Source: Epiperipatus broadwayi (Eukaryota > Onychophora > Udeonychophora > Euonychophora > Peripatidae). From it: DNA of 64,000 bases. Shown one piece after another: positions 47,311-58,799 of the stretch; the stretch's first letter is position 1; the number at the start of each line of letters is the position of its first letter. The stretch is taken from positions 1,320,511 to 1,384,510 of the forward strand of contig JAQFVV010006309.1 in assembly GCA_028023455.1 (NCBI GenBank), given 5' to 3'. The notes beneath the pieces were generated by a model, which was given only the letters and a program-made list of their open reading frames with translations, was not told the origin of the DNA and ran no database searches. A program made the position numbers and the translations under genes.

Positions 47311-48047
47311 CACTACTTTTAAATTTCCAAAAAAACCAAAATGAGGCATTTTTTCATTTGAAAGGAATAAAAAAAAAGGGTACTTATATATAATCCCATA
47401 ACCAAAAGCTTGTCAGGGTTTTCTCTAATTACCATTTTTCAGGGATATTGAAGTATGTGTTTTATGTTTTCTTTTCAAAATTATTTTATTGAAAATATGT
47501 TATTTGTTAAGTTTAAAAAGTATTAAAAAATTCATTATAAATTCCTGTTAAGAAGTAAAAAATATTAATAAATCTTCTATAAATTCCATTCACAAGCTTT
47601 ATTAAATTATTTTTTATAAATAAATTATAACATAGAAATATTAATATGTTGTGTTCATTGTTGTAATTTTTTATGCTTAGTGTAAGATTATCAGTATGCG
47701 TGTTTTTTTTTTTTTGTAACAATTTACCAGATGGATGAAAATTTGGGATCTTTCATTAACAGAAGAACATACACAAGGAAACTGTGTGACCATATAGATT
47801 CCTATTTAGTGAAATTTTCATGTCAGCAACTGATAAAGAAGGTGCATTTGTGGCAATGTCGCAGGCTATTAGAAATTTTCATTTGCCAACATGAATAACC
47901 CACACACTTTATTTCCCCATATTTTTTATTTTGTTTACTGCATTTTAAATTGTGATAAATTTATTTTAAATACAACCAATTATCATACTTTGGTATAATT
48001 TCTTGTATTTTTAGAATAATATTTTTAAAAAAAAATAAAAGGAAATA

Positions 48048-48450
48048 TTAAATATGGCAGCTTCTAGTCAACCATATTGGAAACACCTGAAAAGTGATAT
48101 TTAAGAAAAGCCCTGGAAAACTTCTGTTTACAGAACTATATATAAGTAATAAAAAGTCACATTGAGCAATATCAGGTGAATCTGGCTGTTGAATATGCTG
48201 GATGATGGTATTTTTATTTAAAAATTGTTTAATACTTAAGATGTGTGCACTGGCATATTCTTGTGATGAAGCTTGCATATGACTCTTTGCGCAAATCAGA
48301 ATATTTCCATTTTACTGCATCATACAAATGTTTCAGAATTTGTAGAACTTATGAAAGAATTCTGAATGAACAATGCCATTTGCATAAAAATAAGTCAGCA
48401 TTGTCATGACACTGGACTTCACCCACCACACTTTTTCAGACAAGATGAAT
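48048..48450 (-). pseudogene. mariner transposase, catalytic part
   Basis: Peptides from several frames read TYFYANGIVHSEF (family: F.D..GIVH.EF), SSQEYASAHILSIKQFL (family: HDNAPAHT...V.EFL, with the catalytic D lost) and QPDSPDIAQCDFLLL (family: PYSPDLAPCDFFLF, final D kept). A TGET...I.HE block further upstream fits TGDE.W. The N-terminal DNA-binding region is not recognisable. Stops and frameshifts rule out activity. Confidence 0.65.
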
Positions 48451-48849
48451 TTGACACTTCTATTAAGCCATTTGTGTTTTCCTCAGAGCAGCTTGCTTGT
48501 AAGCTGTTTCATGTATTATAACTGTTTCCCCTGTCATCTTCCTTAGCAGAAAACATAATTTTTCATTGTTTCAACTTTTCAGCTATTACATCATTGACAA
48601 ATAAGGGAGATGCCCATAACAAAAATATTTACTATCGAATACCAAGTGATAACTCAATGACAATGGTCAGGAGACTGATACAGGAGTTCCTGAAAGAAGT
48701 ATCTAATGCACTCACATGCCAGAGAATAATTCCCATTTTGGGGGTTAACTCCTTATATAAAAATATAAGTTTTTTCTTTTTTTCCTGTAGTAAATCAAGG
48801 GTGAGAGAAATAAATTTAATTCAGGAATCCATTAACTGAATCTTTTAAT

Positions 48850-49625
48850 AATAGATTTTTTTTTTTTCTAAAGTTTATACCCAAATGTCTGTAAATTGTA
48901 TATGTAAATAACTTACAGTTTGGACTAATTACTTTTATTGATATCTAGGTGATTTGCATATACTCAGCATATACTCAGTGAATTGTTTCTGAAGTGCAGT
49001 ATTTAATGTATTGTTGATAATTGTTATTACTTTTGTGCAAGGTAATATTTATTTAATAAATGTCATTTTCCTAACTCAGTTAATTCTCATAGTTAGTTTG
49101 GAATGATTCATAATTGGAAAGAATAATAGGAAATATGTCAGACACTACTTGAGCTAAGGCAGAAGAAATCCTATGGGTTTTCATGGCCTTTTTTCCATAA
49201 AGCAGTTAATTTAGTAACCATTGAAATTTTTTGGATATTTCATAAGCTTCTTTTCCAAGCTGTCTCCTCCATAGAGAAATTGGGGGAAAATACCCCAGAC
49301 TGATTACTTACTAAACCCAATAGCAAAGTGATTTAAAAAAGCAAGTCATTTTTTTTAGTAATTATCCTCTTTTTCTTACCTTGTTTGGAATTTGATAATA
49401 AGTTATTAGATTCAAATAACAAACTTGCACTTAGGTATAATTAACATAATTACAGTTACTTTCAAAAGCATAATTACCAAATCTATATAATTAAATCTGA
49501 TCTTAAATGTAGGTATTTTGAGTTTTTCAAAAACACATTTAATTATTTAATTAAATTTTAGCTTTGATCTTAAACCTAAAATAATTACATTGTTTTTAAA
49601 AAAAAAACATACTTAATGAAATAGA
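48850..49625. other. A+T-rich DNA, nothing recognised
   Basis: No gene, RNA or repeat boundary is visible. Confidence 0.4.
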
Positions 49626-49629
49626 TTTA

Positions 49630-49885
49630 ATAAACTAATGATCAGCATTTTAAGCAAATGCACATGCGCTTTATGAATCTTAATAATAAATGAATACTTC
49701 TCACTTCCAACACAAGATAAAGTCTTGTGAAAGAATAGAATAAATCACCTATTCTTTCAACCCAAATGCTTAAGTATGGGCAAATCTTAAGTACTGGAAA
49801 TGAGAGCATGGAGATATTAACCAATCACTTTAAATTATTTTTACTATGTCTAAATAAATGACGCCTGTGAAATTAAACTCTTGTT
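49630..49885 (+). mobile_element. Rep-X unit, single copy
   Basis: It shares with 51.79-52.04 kb the blocks AATGCACATGCGCTTT, ATGAATACT, ACAAGATAAAGTCTT, GGGCAAATCTTAAGT, TCACTTTAAATTA and GCCTGTGAAAT in the same order. It is a short interspersed repeat without tRNA boxes that I can see. Confidence 0.7.
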
Positions 49886-50110
49886 TTCTGAATTTTTCAT
49901 ATCCCAATTTAAAAGTAAATGTACTTAATTGTAAAAAAAGAATATATTTAGAATTTATCTAAAATTTAAAATTTAACTTAATTTTTATTTATATTACTCA
50001 AAGCATTATTGGAAATTTTATCTTATACATACACATGCACACAGAAATAATTTTATATGTTTGTGGATAAATGTGTACTAAAATAATAAATTGAGCTTTA
50101 ATTATTATTA

Positions 50111-50211
50111 TTTTTTTTAAGTGTCATAGCATCGGCAGGGACATGAACCCGCAACCCGGGCAACTGCCTGCTAGTGCAAGACAGTCGTGCTGACCTCTCG
50201 ACTACCAATTA
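50111..50211 (-). mobile_element. SINE-T2 copy
   Basis: The - strand has an A box (AGTCGAGAGG), a GCACTAGCAGGCAGTTGCCC segment, a B box (GGTTCATGTCC), GCTATGACACTT and an A tail. It closely matches the 24.6-kb copy. Confidence 0.8.
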
Positions 50212-50214
50212 AAA

Positions 50215-51335
50215 CTATTTTTATGATTAAAAAAATCATACTATTAATCTCTCTCTCCATTTGACAAATTTATACACCCCCTTCCCCCCAACTCTTTCTT
50301 TCTGCCTAACTTTGTTGACTGGTTATTACTTCCAATGAAGCATTCTCTTCAGTATATTAATATTAAAGCAGTGTACCTAACTTTCATATATGTATATACA
50401 GGTTGTTTAGTGCAGGTTAAGTTAACTATATTGCAATTTAGACTTGCAATTTTCACTCATATTTGACATTTTAGGCATTACAATGGCACTGTGGTCACTA
50501 TTTTCTACATTGTTTTAAAGCATATGTATAACTTATATTATAGTGTGTGCTAGTCTGTAGAAATTCTGTTTTCTGAAATTTCCATTTTAATATTAATTTT
50601 TTAAAAAATTCTAAAGATGTCATCATTATGAACTTATATAGATCTTTGTGTGTAATCGACAGCACCTTCTATTGTTATGACAAAGCTATGAAGGAGATGG
50701 CTTTTAGACTGTTTCACCCTGGGGCTAAATAAGATGAAAAATGTGATTTTCAGTAATTCTTAATGATTATGATGCAATCATTTTGTAAAAGATTATTAAA
50801 CCCAAAACTATGTCATTAGTAGAGGATTGTCTTTGAAAACATTATGAAAACTGGAAGCAGCCTTTATTAGCTAAAAGAAAATTGCTTTTATGAAAACTGT
50901 AAATCAACTTTAAAATTTTCTTTCTTTCTTTCAAGATAACTAATTGTAAGTATATCATTTTTTTTAATAATATAAAATTCTAATATTTCATTGTTCTAAC
51001 TTTTTAATAAGTAACATGCAGCCAATAACCATGTACTTTTTAGTTATTGGTAAGAACTTCGTTTATATATTTATTTTTATAATTTTAAAATATTAAATAT
51101 TAATTTTTTCAATTGAAATCATTAAATTTTTAAATATTATGTTATAAAATAAAAAAATAGTTGTATAATATATATAAAAATATTTAACTGGGAAAAAATC
51201 AAACATGGAGGCATATTTAATGTAATATTCACTAAGCTCTATTCAAAAATTTAACAGATGGAGTTGACATTAAATGTGTTAAACATCACAAGATCACCAT
51301 TTCCTAAGCTTACATAAGCTGTTAAAACAGAAAGT
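50215..51335. other. A+T-rich DNA, nothing recognised
   Basis: There is a C-rich patch at 50275-50290. No gene is visible. Confidence 0.4.
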
Positions 51336-51480
51336 GATGATGTGATATGATGTGATGCACTGTGACTTCTGCATATTAGCCACATTATCTTTCCTTTCCA
51401 TTCCCCACTCTAAGTTTTTCCATATCCTGCTCCATTCCATTTCCACAACATAATCTTTGTCAACTCCATGACTTTTATAT

Positions 51481-51714
51481 CTAAATCCCCTTGTCTTTTC
51501 CCAAACCCAGCATAAAAATCAATAACCCACTTTCTGTATAATCACTTTTCTTATATTTATTCTTCCACAACTTTATTATTTGTATTCTTTCTACTTTCAG
51601 GCATTTACATTCAATTAACAGATGCCTAATATTTTCTATGCCTTCCTTACACAATTTGCAGACTAAATTATCCACATTTTCCCATTTACATGTATAATCC
51701 CCTGTTGCTAACAA
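51481..51714 (-). pseudogene. LINE ORF2 C-terminal zinc knuckle
   Basis: The frame contains CKLCKEGIENIRHLLIEC, a CxxC...H....C zinc knuckle, then W.NKYKKSDYTESGLLIFML and the stop. It is the 3' end of ORF2. The homologous end at 30.58-30.77 kb is nearly the same length. Confidence 0.8.
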
Positions 51715-51768
51715 TCCTGTTCAAGCCTTAAACATTAAACTATTTTCCTTGCTATTATCACAAATTAA

Positions 51769-52268
51769 GACATTTTTTTATATAGTGCAATGTTTTATAA
51801 ACTGTAATGCCAATAAGCTAATGCACATGCGCTTTCTAGTTGGCACTATGTAAATGAATACTCCCATTTTACAAAAACAAGATAAAGTCTTTGGGAAAAG
51901 ATAGAATGAATCCATCTATCCTTTTGACCCATACATATATGTATGGGTAAATCTTAAGTGTTTGAAAATGAGAGTGTGAAGTTGGTAATTGATCACTTTA
52001 AATTAATTTTTTTACTACGTGAATGAATGATGCCTGTGAAATTTCTAGAATTTACAATACGTCATTCTTATTAAATTAAACATATGTAAACAAGACATTT
52101 ATTTTATACAGCGTGATGTTGCCCATACATATATGTTTGGGTCAAAAGGATAGATGGATTCATTCTATCTTTTCCCAAAGACTTTATCTTGTGTTTGAAA
52201 AAGTGGGAGTATTCATTTATATAGTGACAACTAGAAAGCGCATGTGCATTAGCTTATTGGCTTATTGG
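51769..52268. mobile_element. Rep-X inverted pair inserted in the LINE, 13-bp target duplication
   Basis: A 500-bp insertion is flanked by the same 13 bases, tatcacaaattaa (51756-51768 and 52269-52281). Removing it rejoins the LINE reading frame. Inside, a first unit of about 325 bp is followed at about 52093 by the start of a second direct unit, then a switch to an inverted partial unit running to the end. It is younger than the LINE. No tRNA boxes or ribozyme core are found. Confidence 0.8.
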
Positions 52269-52339
52269 TATCACAAATTAACTTGTACCCAATATTCTGT
52301 TTACTTCTATATATATTTAAACTCTTTTTATTCTCCATA

Positions 52340-52786
52340 CTAGTTCTCCATCTCTCCAACTCCCCATTTTTTATTAATACATTTATTCTTCTCCATACCA
52401 CTATGACACTCAACAATTCTCCTAATACAATCATCCCACCTTTTGTACAAATATTTTGACATAAATTCTTTATGCAAATCTTCTGCATACTGCATTATCT
52501 TTCTCACCCATTTTGTTACCTGCCCTTTATTCATAACCCAATTAAATACTATTTTGGTTATTCTTTTATTATCCATAAACTGCAATCTACTGAATATTTT
52601 CATTTTGCTTTTTGTACCCCTCATATAAAAACTTGACCATCCCATTTCTCCTTGAATTGCCTCCTTTGTTGTCAAACTTGCATGTCTTCCTACTTCTCTT
52701 TGTACTTTTTCCAAGTAATCTAATATTTCTTCCCTAACACATAATGAATCATTTCCATATGTTAACCCTGTTACTGCCACTCCCAT
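52340..52786 (-). pseudogene. LINE ORF2 thumb and connection region
   Basis: The 148-residue open frame begins GVAVTGLTYGNDS and includes LEKVQREVGRHA, KMKIFSRLQFMD, WVRKIMQYAED and DDCIRRIVECHSG. The same peptides occur at 30.1-30.42 kb. It is the region C-terminal to the reverse transcriptase core of this LINE family. The Rep-X insertion interrupts the ORF at its downstream end. Confidence 0.75.
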
Positions 52787-52849
52787 AAGATTTGAGTGAC
52801 ATCATATTTATTATATGAAAACACTGTTAATTTCTTTATCAGTCCCTTT

Positions 52850-53289
52850 TTTTTTTGCTTCATTTATCAATTTTTCCTCCCATTTATCTAAGCAGTTTTT
52901 CTGATCACTTAATACAATTCTGAAGTAGTTATATCTATTCACCACACTTAATTTTATATTGTCCAATAAAAATTCTTTGTCTTCTCTTTCCCAGTATTAT
53001 TACTTTTGATTTTTCTTCACTAAACTTAATCCCCATCTCTTTACCCACCTTTGCACATGTCCTTGGCATAACTTCCATATCCTTCCTTCTTTCTGCATAC
53101 AAAAAGATATCATCTCATAATGTATATACTCCATTGCCACCTATTAATGGTATCTCAATCCATCTTTCTAATATTTCTATTGTGCTCCCCATTTCTCTCA
53201 AATACAATAAAAACAAAATAGGTGACGTAGAGTATCCTTGCCTTAGTCCCACCCCATTTTTAACTCTAACTGATTCTATATTTCCTAAT

Positions 53290-53357
<68 letters not shown>

Positions 53358-54080
53358 ATTATTTTCATATAATTTCTTAATAATATCCACTAAAGCTCCA
53401 TCCATTCCCAAATTCACTAAACTTGCCCAAAATCTTTTTCTATTTACTCTATCATACACCTTCTCTATATCTATAAAAACCATATGTAACTGTCTACCTG
53501 TATACTTACTTGTAACCATAAACTGTGTGACTACTAATGAACTATCTCCTGTATGCCTATCTGTTTGAAAACCTCCTTACATTTCTCCCACTATATTATT
53601 TTCTTCCATCCATTTTACAACCCTTCTAGCCACCATGTATGAGAAAACTTTTTATAGAACTGATGTTACTGCTATTGGTATATACTTGTTTAAGTTTTTA
53701 TGATCCTTACCATTTTCTTTAAATAGTAACCTTACTCTTGTATTGCTCCAACTACTCAGAAAATCTTTCTCCTCTGCCATCTTATATTTATCAGAATAAT
53801 AATTTTACTTTTGCCCCACACCCTAAATTTATTACCATCTCTGCTGGCCAACCATTTAAACCTCTTACCTTTCCACTTTTCAATTTCTTTCCTGCTTCAT
53901 TGCATTTTCTGTAAACCTAATATTCTCATTACTACACACTTTCATGTTTGCTATCATTTTTTTCTTCACATCTAACATTTTTTCTATGTTCATTACATAC
54001 TTATTTAATATTATCTCTAATTTTTCTCTAGAGCTACTGTTTATTCCCTCATCATCTAGTAATATTATCTCTCTCCCCAC
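52850..54080 (-). pseudogene. LINE ORF2 reverse transcriptase domain
   Basis: In order on the - strand: GKVRGLNGWPAEMV (family: APG.DG.P.E), NLNKYIPIAVTSV (family: .NYRPI.L.S), FIDIEKVYDRVNR (motif A, family: F.D..KAFD.V), GVGLRQGYSTSPILF (motif B, family: G..QG...SP.LF) and YTL-stop-DDIFLYAE (motif C, family: FADD). A long in-frame (YI)n stretch between A and B comes from the TA microsatellite. The stop in motif C and others make it inactive. The best open part is 53519-53115. Confidence 0.85.
53292..53354. repeat. (TA)n microsatellite inside the reverse transcriptase
   Basis: There are about 31 TA units. It lies between motif A and motif B of the LINE and keeps the frame open, adding a run of alternating Y and I. 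It probably expanded from a short TATATA after the element died. Confidence 0.95.
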
Positions 54081-54478
54081 TACATTCCTTCTTTAATGTA
54101 TTTCCAAATTTTTTATTCCCATCTCTTCTAATTTTATTAATATCCTCCAACAATTTACTATTCAATTTCATGCTTTCTTTATAATGATCTAGCCAACTTT
54201 TTTTTCTAAATGCTATTCTCATTTAACATTAACATCTTTTTTTACTTTTTTGTTCTTAATAGCACAGTTATATCCTCTGCATGCTTTTCTCCTTTCTTTT
54301 ACACTTTTACTAACCCACTTTTTATTACTTTTTATTCTTCTGAATATTCTCACCAAACCCTATTTGCCACTTTCTCTACTGCACCACACCAATCCTTATA
54401 TTCACTCCCAAACAACTTTTCCATGGTTTCTTCAACTTTTATTTTATACTCTTCTAACTTACTCTTATCATTCACTCT

Positions 54479-55200
54479 TCATCCACATCTTTCACTATTG
54501 TTTTTACTTTTATTTCTAATTTCCATCACATTACTAACTATTTCTATTATAAAGAAATTATGATCACTATTACATACTCTCTCTTCATTCTCAAATACCT
54601 TAAGTTTTTGTACTTTATTCATTCCCTCTTTCTCTACTAATACATAATCTATTGTGTGGAATATATTATTTCTAGACCATATGTATTGTCCCTCATAAAT
54701 GTTTAATAAATTTCCAATGCTCAAATTCACTCTCTGACAAAAATTCTTCAAAAGCTTTCCATTCTTATTACCTACATCACCAATTTCTTCAATATGCCCA
54801 TTCATATCCTCTATAACCATTATTCTCTTCCCTTTTTCTTTGAAACTCTGTATATCCTTAACTAGACATCCATATATGCTACTGTTCCACTCCATTATAG
54901 ATTGACGACCTTCAGTATCTATATACACTACAACCACCATGTATTCTTGGCTTCTTAATCTTATCTCAAGCCACAAATGTTCTTGACATTTAACAATATT
55001 TAATTCTTTTTTGACATAACTCCTATACCACCACCTCTTTTTTCTTTTTTTCTATTTATATTCTGCCATATGAAGTTTTCCAGAATAGGTTCTTCTTCTT
55101 CTCTTAGATGTGTTTCTACTTCCAGCCAGTTTTCTAGTCTCCTATCACCTTGCATATTAATGTACCCGATTTTAACCAATTTCTTCTTTCCTAACTACTC
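54479..55200 (-). pseudogene. LINE ORF2 endonuclease domain
   Basis: VKIGYINMQG near 55.18 kb is the start of the exonuclease-endonuclease-phosphatase fold (family: IN..G). The 165-residue open frame 54976-54479 continues with VVVYIDTEG, VIEDMNGHIEEIG (family: GDFN; here E replaces G and M replaces F), then TIDYVLVEK and CNSDHNFFIIEI, where SDH is the catalytic histidine block. Most catalytic residues remain, but the reading frame is broken upstream. Confidence 0.8.
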
Positions 55201-55389
55201 ATTTATAAAGTCTTTTGGCTCTTTCTTCTCCATTACATTTATAAATAAATTGCTTTCCATTATTTTTACAGATCCATTTCTCTCCACATCTATATTTATA
55301 TCTAAATCAACTACCTTTTATTTATTTCTTACATCCTATCCATTTTTATTCTTTCTGATAACACTGCAATTTAAAACTCCACCACCCCC

Positions 55390-56123
55390 TTTATAAATTT
55401 CCCTAACTATATTCTTTATAAATCAGACTCCCTAAAACTTCCCACTTCCTTGTTTTCCTAAGTGCAATCTATCTTTACTATATAACTCCCTCTTCCCAAT
55501 AAAAAAATTCCATACATCCACAAACATAACATCATTTCTCTCACAATTTTGTCAATCTCATTTATGGATCATGCCCTATCTAATATATATCTCTTGTCAA
55601 GTCTTCTATAATTATCCAACTATTCCTACTCTTCCTTTAATCTTGCTCAAATTCTTAAACAATTCTATATAATCATCCATTACTCTCTCTGAGTGCTTTA
55701 CAAATTATTAGTCCCTACCATAACATACACATCTCTACTCCCTTGCTTCTTTACTTTATCAGTAACATCTCTAATTCTAGCTCCAGGAAAACATACTCCT
55801 ATATACTTGCTTTTATTTACCCTTGCAATTATATCTCCACATTCTCTAATTAGTAAATCTGCTTTATTTCTAACTTTTACTATCATATTCTGGACTTCCT
55901 CATCTATTTCTTCCTTATCATTCCTACTCAATAATTCATTTATCTTCTCACATTTCATCTCTAACAATTTTAATTTTGCATGTACATCCTTTATCTCTTC
56001 CTCTATCTTACTTATTCTTTGGCTAACCATCTCTATTGCACTACTTATTTTTTCATCCATATCTCTTGTCACTCCACTAAAAACATACTCTATCTTGTCT
56101 CTGTCAACTATGTTTTGCTCCAT
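55390..56123 (-). pseudogene. LINE ORF1, coiled coil and SGNH esterase-like domain
   Basis: The 141-residue open part (56123-55698) begins with a heptad-like coiled coil (ISKIEEEIKDVHAKLKLLE) and then reads YIGVCFPGARIRDVTDKV and VMVGTNNL, the glycine-rich and GxNN blocks of SGNH hydrolases. Continuing across frames, DDYIELFKNL and DRLHLGKQGS supply the C-terminal DxxH block. The nucleophile serine block should lie near the lost segment. Esterase ORF1s are known in CR1-group LINEs; their substrate is unknown. Confidence 0.75.
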
Positions 56124-56145
56124 TTCTCCTGACTTTTTCTTTAAG

Positions 56146-56358
56146 CTATTTATACTTAGAAACCACTTTTTTTACCTTTTTTATCACATTTACACACTGT
56201 CTACATAACCATAAATCTGTTACATCTTTTAAACATTTCAAGTGATAAACCTCATTACATATGGTACACTCTACCATAGCATGCCTAATTTCTTTCTGAA
56301 GATTATATATAAATTGTGGAATACAAATGCAATCCATATTCCTTATTTTCCAAGTCAC
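56146..56358 (-). pseudogene. LINE ORF1, PHD-type zinc finger
   Basis: The 70-residue frame has CIC near residue 10-12, then VECTICNEVYHLKCLK and WLCRQC. Spacing CxC...CxxC...HxxC...W.CxxC fits a PHD-type finger with part of the first knuckle changed. A KK.K.V.K basic stretch follows to the stop. A frameshift of one base separates it from the next block. In CR1-like ORF1 this finger is thought to bind protein or nucleic acid in the RNP. Confidence 0.75.
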
Positions 56359-56407
56359 CTACTCCTTATTTGACTTTATATTTCCTCTCCTACTCTTCAA
56401 ACCCCTT

Positions 56408-56530
56408 TAAACAAAATTTTCATACAGTAGTGCCACCCAGTTTGCCAGAATAATCAGTGGATGCAACAAGGTTTGTGCATCATATCCCTATCTAGTGCTT
56501 ACTCATCCAATATCTCTGGACTAGTAGTCT
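56408..56530 (-). mobile_element. HHR-B fragment
   Basis: CATACAGTAGTGCCACCCAG, GTGGATGCAACAAGGTTTGTGC and CTCATCCAATATC match the HHR-B unit. The copy stops inside the ribozyme just after CTAG. Confidence 0.7.
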
Positions 56531-58670
56531 AATCCATTATGATACCAATAAAAATAATTAACAATAGCAAAAAAAGATGATACATTACAAATATATATAT
56601 CATATTAATATATAAAGCCAGATGTCACACAACTTATATATATAGCTTGTATTTATAAATATGTAAAATTAAAAGCATTCTAATAAGCTCTAAGCAATGT
56701 TTTTTTTTTAATTTTTATGATAAATGCTACTACAAGAGAAGGCATTCAAATCATCAAAATATTTTATTTAATTTTTTATTATATATTTCTGAATTTTCAT
56801 TAGATAGTAAAAATAGATATGCAATACAGAAATGGTTTTAAATATTTTTATCTTATAAAACAGGATCAATTTTTATATTTAAAAAAAAAGTAGATAGCAG
56901 AATGCAATATATGTCAGTGAGATGATTTTAATATTAATAGTTAAAACAATTACTACCCTATTAAGACATTAACAAAAGTAAAGTAAGTATTCTTTTTCTT
57001 CATTTTGTAGTGAAAATTGATGCTAATAAAATGCAAAGGATACAATACTTAAGTGATATTAAATTGATTATTTATAATTTCAAGTGAAAGTTTGCTATAC
57101 AGATGGCAGCAGTCATACATTTGTCATGTCATGTGACATTTTGCAACCACAATGCCAAAGTGCTTATAATATGAACTAGACAAAAAATTTAATTGCTTTT
57201 TTTTAAAAATTTTTATTATAATTTTTTAAATGTAAACTTTGGGTAAACAATAAGTTTTACTTAAATAAATAAATTCAGTGAATAAGGCAGAAATTGATAA
57301 ATGGCATTTTTAGAATGATTTCTGATTCAAATTTGAATTATAGACCAGAGCTTAAGATGCACTGATCTACAAACTGTAACCCTTTTGTTACAACAGCAAA
57401 GCTAACTTTTTTGTAATTAAAATGACTTTTTAAAGAAGGGTTTATATTTATTAATTATCATCAAAAATGGAAATTGTCATATAAATTTATAATAAAGTAA
57501 TATAAATATCAATACATAACAGTGATTACAAATATATATATATTTACCAGATGCATCCAACCTTGGAAAAGATATATTTTTTTAAAATTGGTTGCTTTAA
57601 TGATTTTGATAATTATGGACAACTGCTTCATAAAAAAAAAAATTATGGTTATTAATGGTGGAATGACAACATTATGAAGAAATGTAATAGTTTTATTAAT
57701 GGTTTTTTTTAATTGATTGTTTTAACAAATTATTTTTAACATTTAATGTAAATTAAATTAAATATGTTTGGAACAACATGGCCTGTTTGGTACAGTTGAG
57801 AAATGTACCAAGCAAGGTGTTAATAAAGCTAAATTAAAATTTAAGGCATTAAATATATATACCAGTTATATTTGATGTATGACAGTTACAGACAACTCTT
57901 GCATCTTTTGAAAAGGATATAAAATTATCGTTTGCAAAAAGATTTTCTGTATAATTCTAAATATATATCTTTTGTAATTGCTATTATATATTGATACTCA
58001 TGTTATTATAAATTTATTGATTAATAAAATATATCATCAAATTCTATTCTATTAATGTAGATTAAATGAAATACTACTTTTTTTAAAATAAAAATATATG
58101 ACGTAAATTGTTAAATATATATATTTAGTTTTCTTATACTAAACAAACAACCAAAGAAAAGCAAATATATTAATAAATAGTTATAGATAACCAAAAATAT
58201 CTTTGAATTAATAAAATTTGCTGAGCATTAATTAGTATAAATTATGCAAACATTTCAGGTTTGTTTGATTTATTACATGTTTAAATATGTATATAAAAAG
58301 TAATAATAATTTGCTATATTATGTTAATTATTTAAGTAGCAGGATTTTAGAATTTTATATATATAACACAATTTCGTTTTTATTATTATTTCTTAATGTT
58401 GCCATTTATTACTTGAAGAAAACTGCAAAATGTTTCTTTTGGCTATTTATCTTTTCACTTCAGCATTCTTAAATCATATTAAGATTAAAGATTAAAATAA
58501 ATATTGAATATAAAATATGAGATTTATTTTGAGAATAAATGTTTATGATTAATAAATATGTTTTTAGAACAAATTAAAACAATTATTTTGAAGCATACCA
58601 TTTATAAATTACATTTGATTAAAATAATAAACATTTGATAAAATTAATAATGTTTCTGAAATGCAGTTGT
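56530..58670. other. A+T-rich DNA, nothing recognised
   Basis: Two AATTG(G/A)TTG(C/T)TTTAA phrases near 57.58 and 57.71 kb recall the repeat at 28.75 kb. No gene is visible. Confidence 0.4.
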
Positions 58671-58674
58671 TCAT

Positions 58675-58785
58675 TATCCCACTCTCACATACAGTAGGAA
58701 TGGTTTCTATCCGATTTTAACACCTTGTGAGGGATGTAATGTTGGACATATGACTAAAAATGTGAAAAAGATCTGTAATGAAAAA
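58675..58785 (-). mobile_element. HHR-C unit fragment without ribozyme
   Basis: CCACTCTCACA, TTTTAACACCTTGTG.AGG, GGACATATGAC.AAA and AAAAAGATCT match 25.11-25.21 kb in order. The hammerhead that should follow is missing. Confidence 0.65.
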
Positions 58786-58799
58786 GTACATTACAGAAA

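Larger units (their letters stand above)
47110..48840 (-). mobile_element. Decayed mariner transposon
   Basis: The - strand carries a transposase catalytic region (48.45-48.05 kb) followed by a C-terminal block (47.31-47.18 kb), in mariner order. About 700 bp between them, where under 150 bp is expected, points to a later insertion. A GGAGGGGAGACCAAAAACCAG block near 47140 may be one terminal repeat; the other end is not clear. Confidence 0.6.
51340..56400 (-). mobile_element. Nearly full-length CR1/L2-like LINE
   Basis: The - strand runs from an ORF1 with PHD finger and SGNH esterase (56.36-55.39 kb) through an ORF2 with endonuclease, reverse transcriptase and zinc knuckle (about 55.2-51.48 kb) to a 3' tail with GTGATG repeats. 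Without the 500-bp insertion it is about 4.5 kb, close to full length for this group. Many stops and frameshifts show that it is dead. PHD plus SGNH in ORF1 is typical of the CR1/L2 branch; the exact clade is inferred. An HHR-B fragment abuts the 5' end. Confidence 0.8.

Noticed and set aside
54210-56208. Long + strand open stretches with hydrophobic residues
   Set aside because: They are antisense shadows of the LINE, whose - strand frames carry clear protein motifs.
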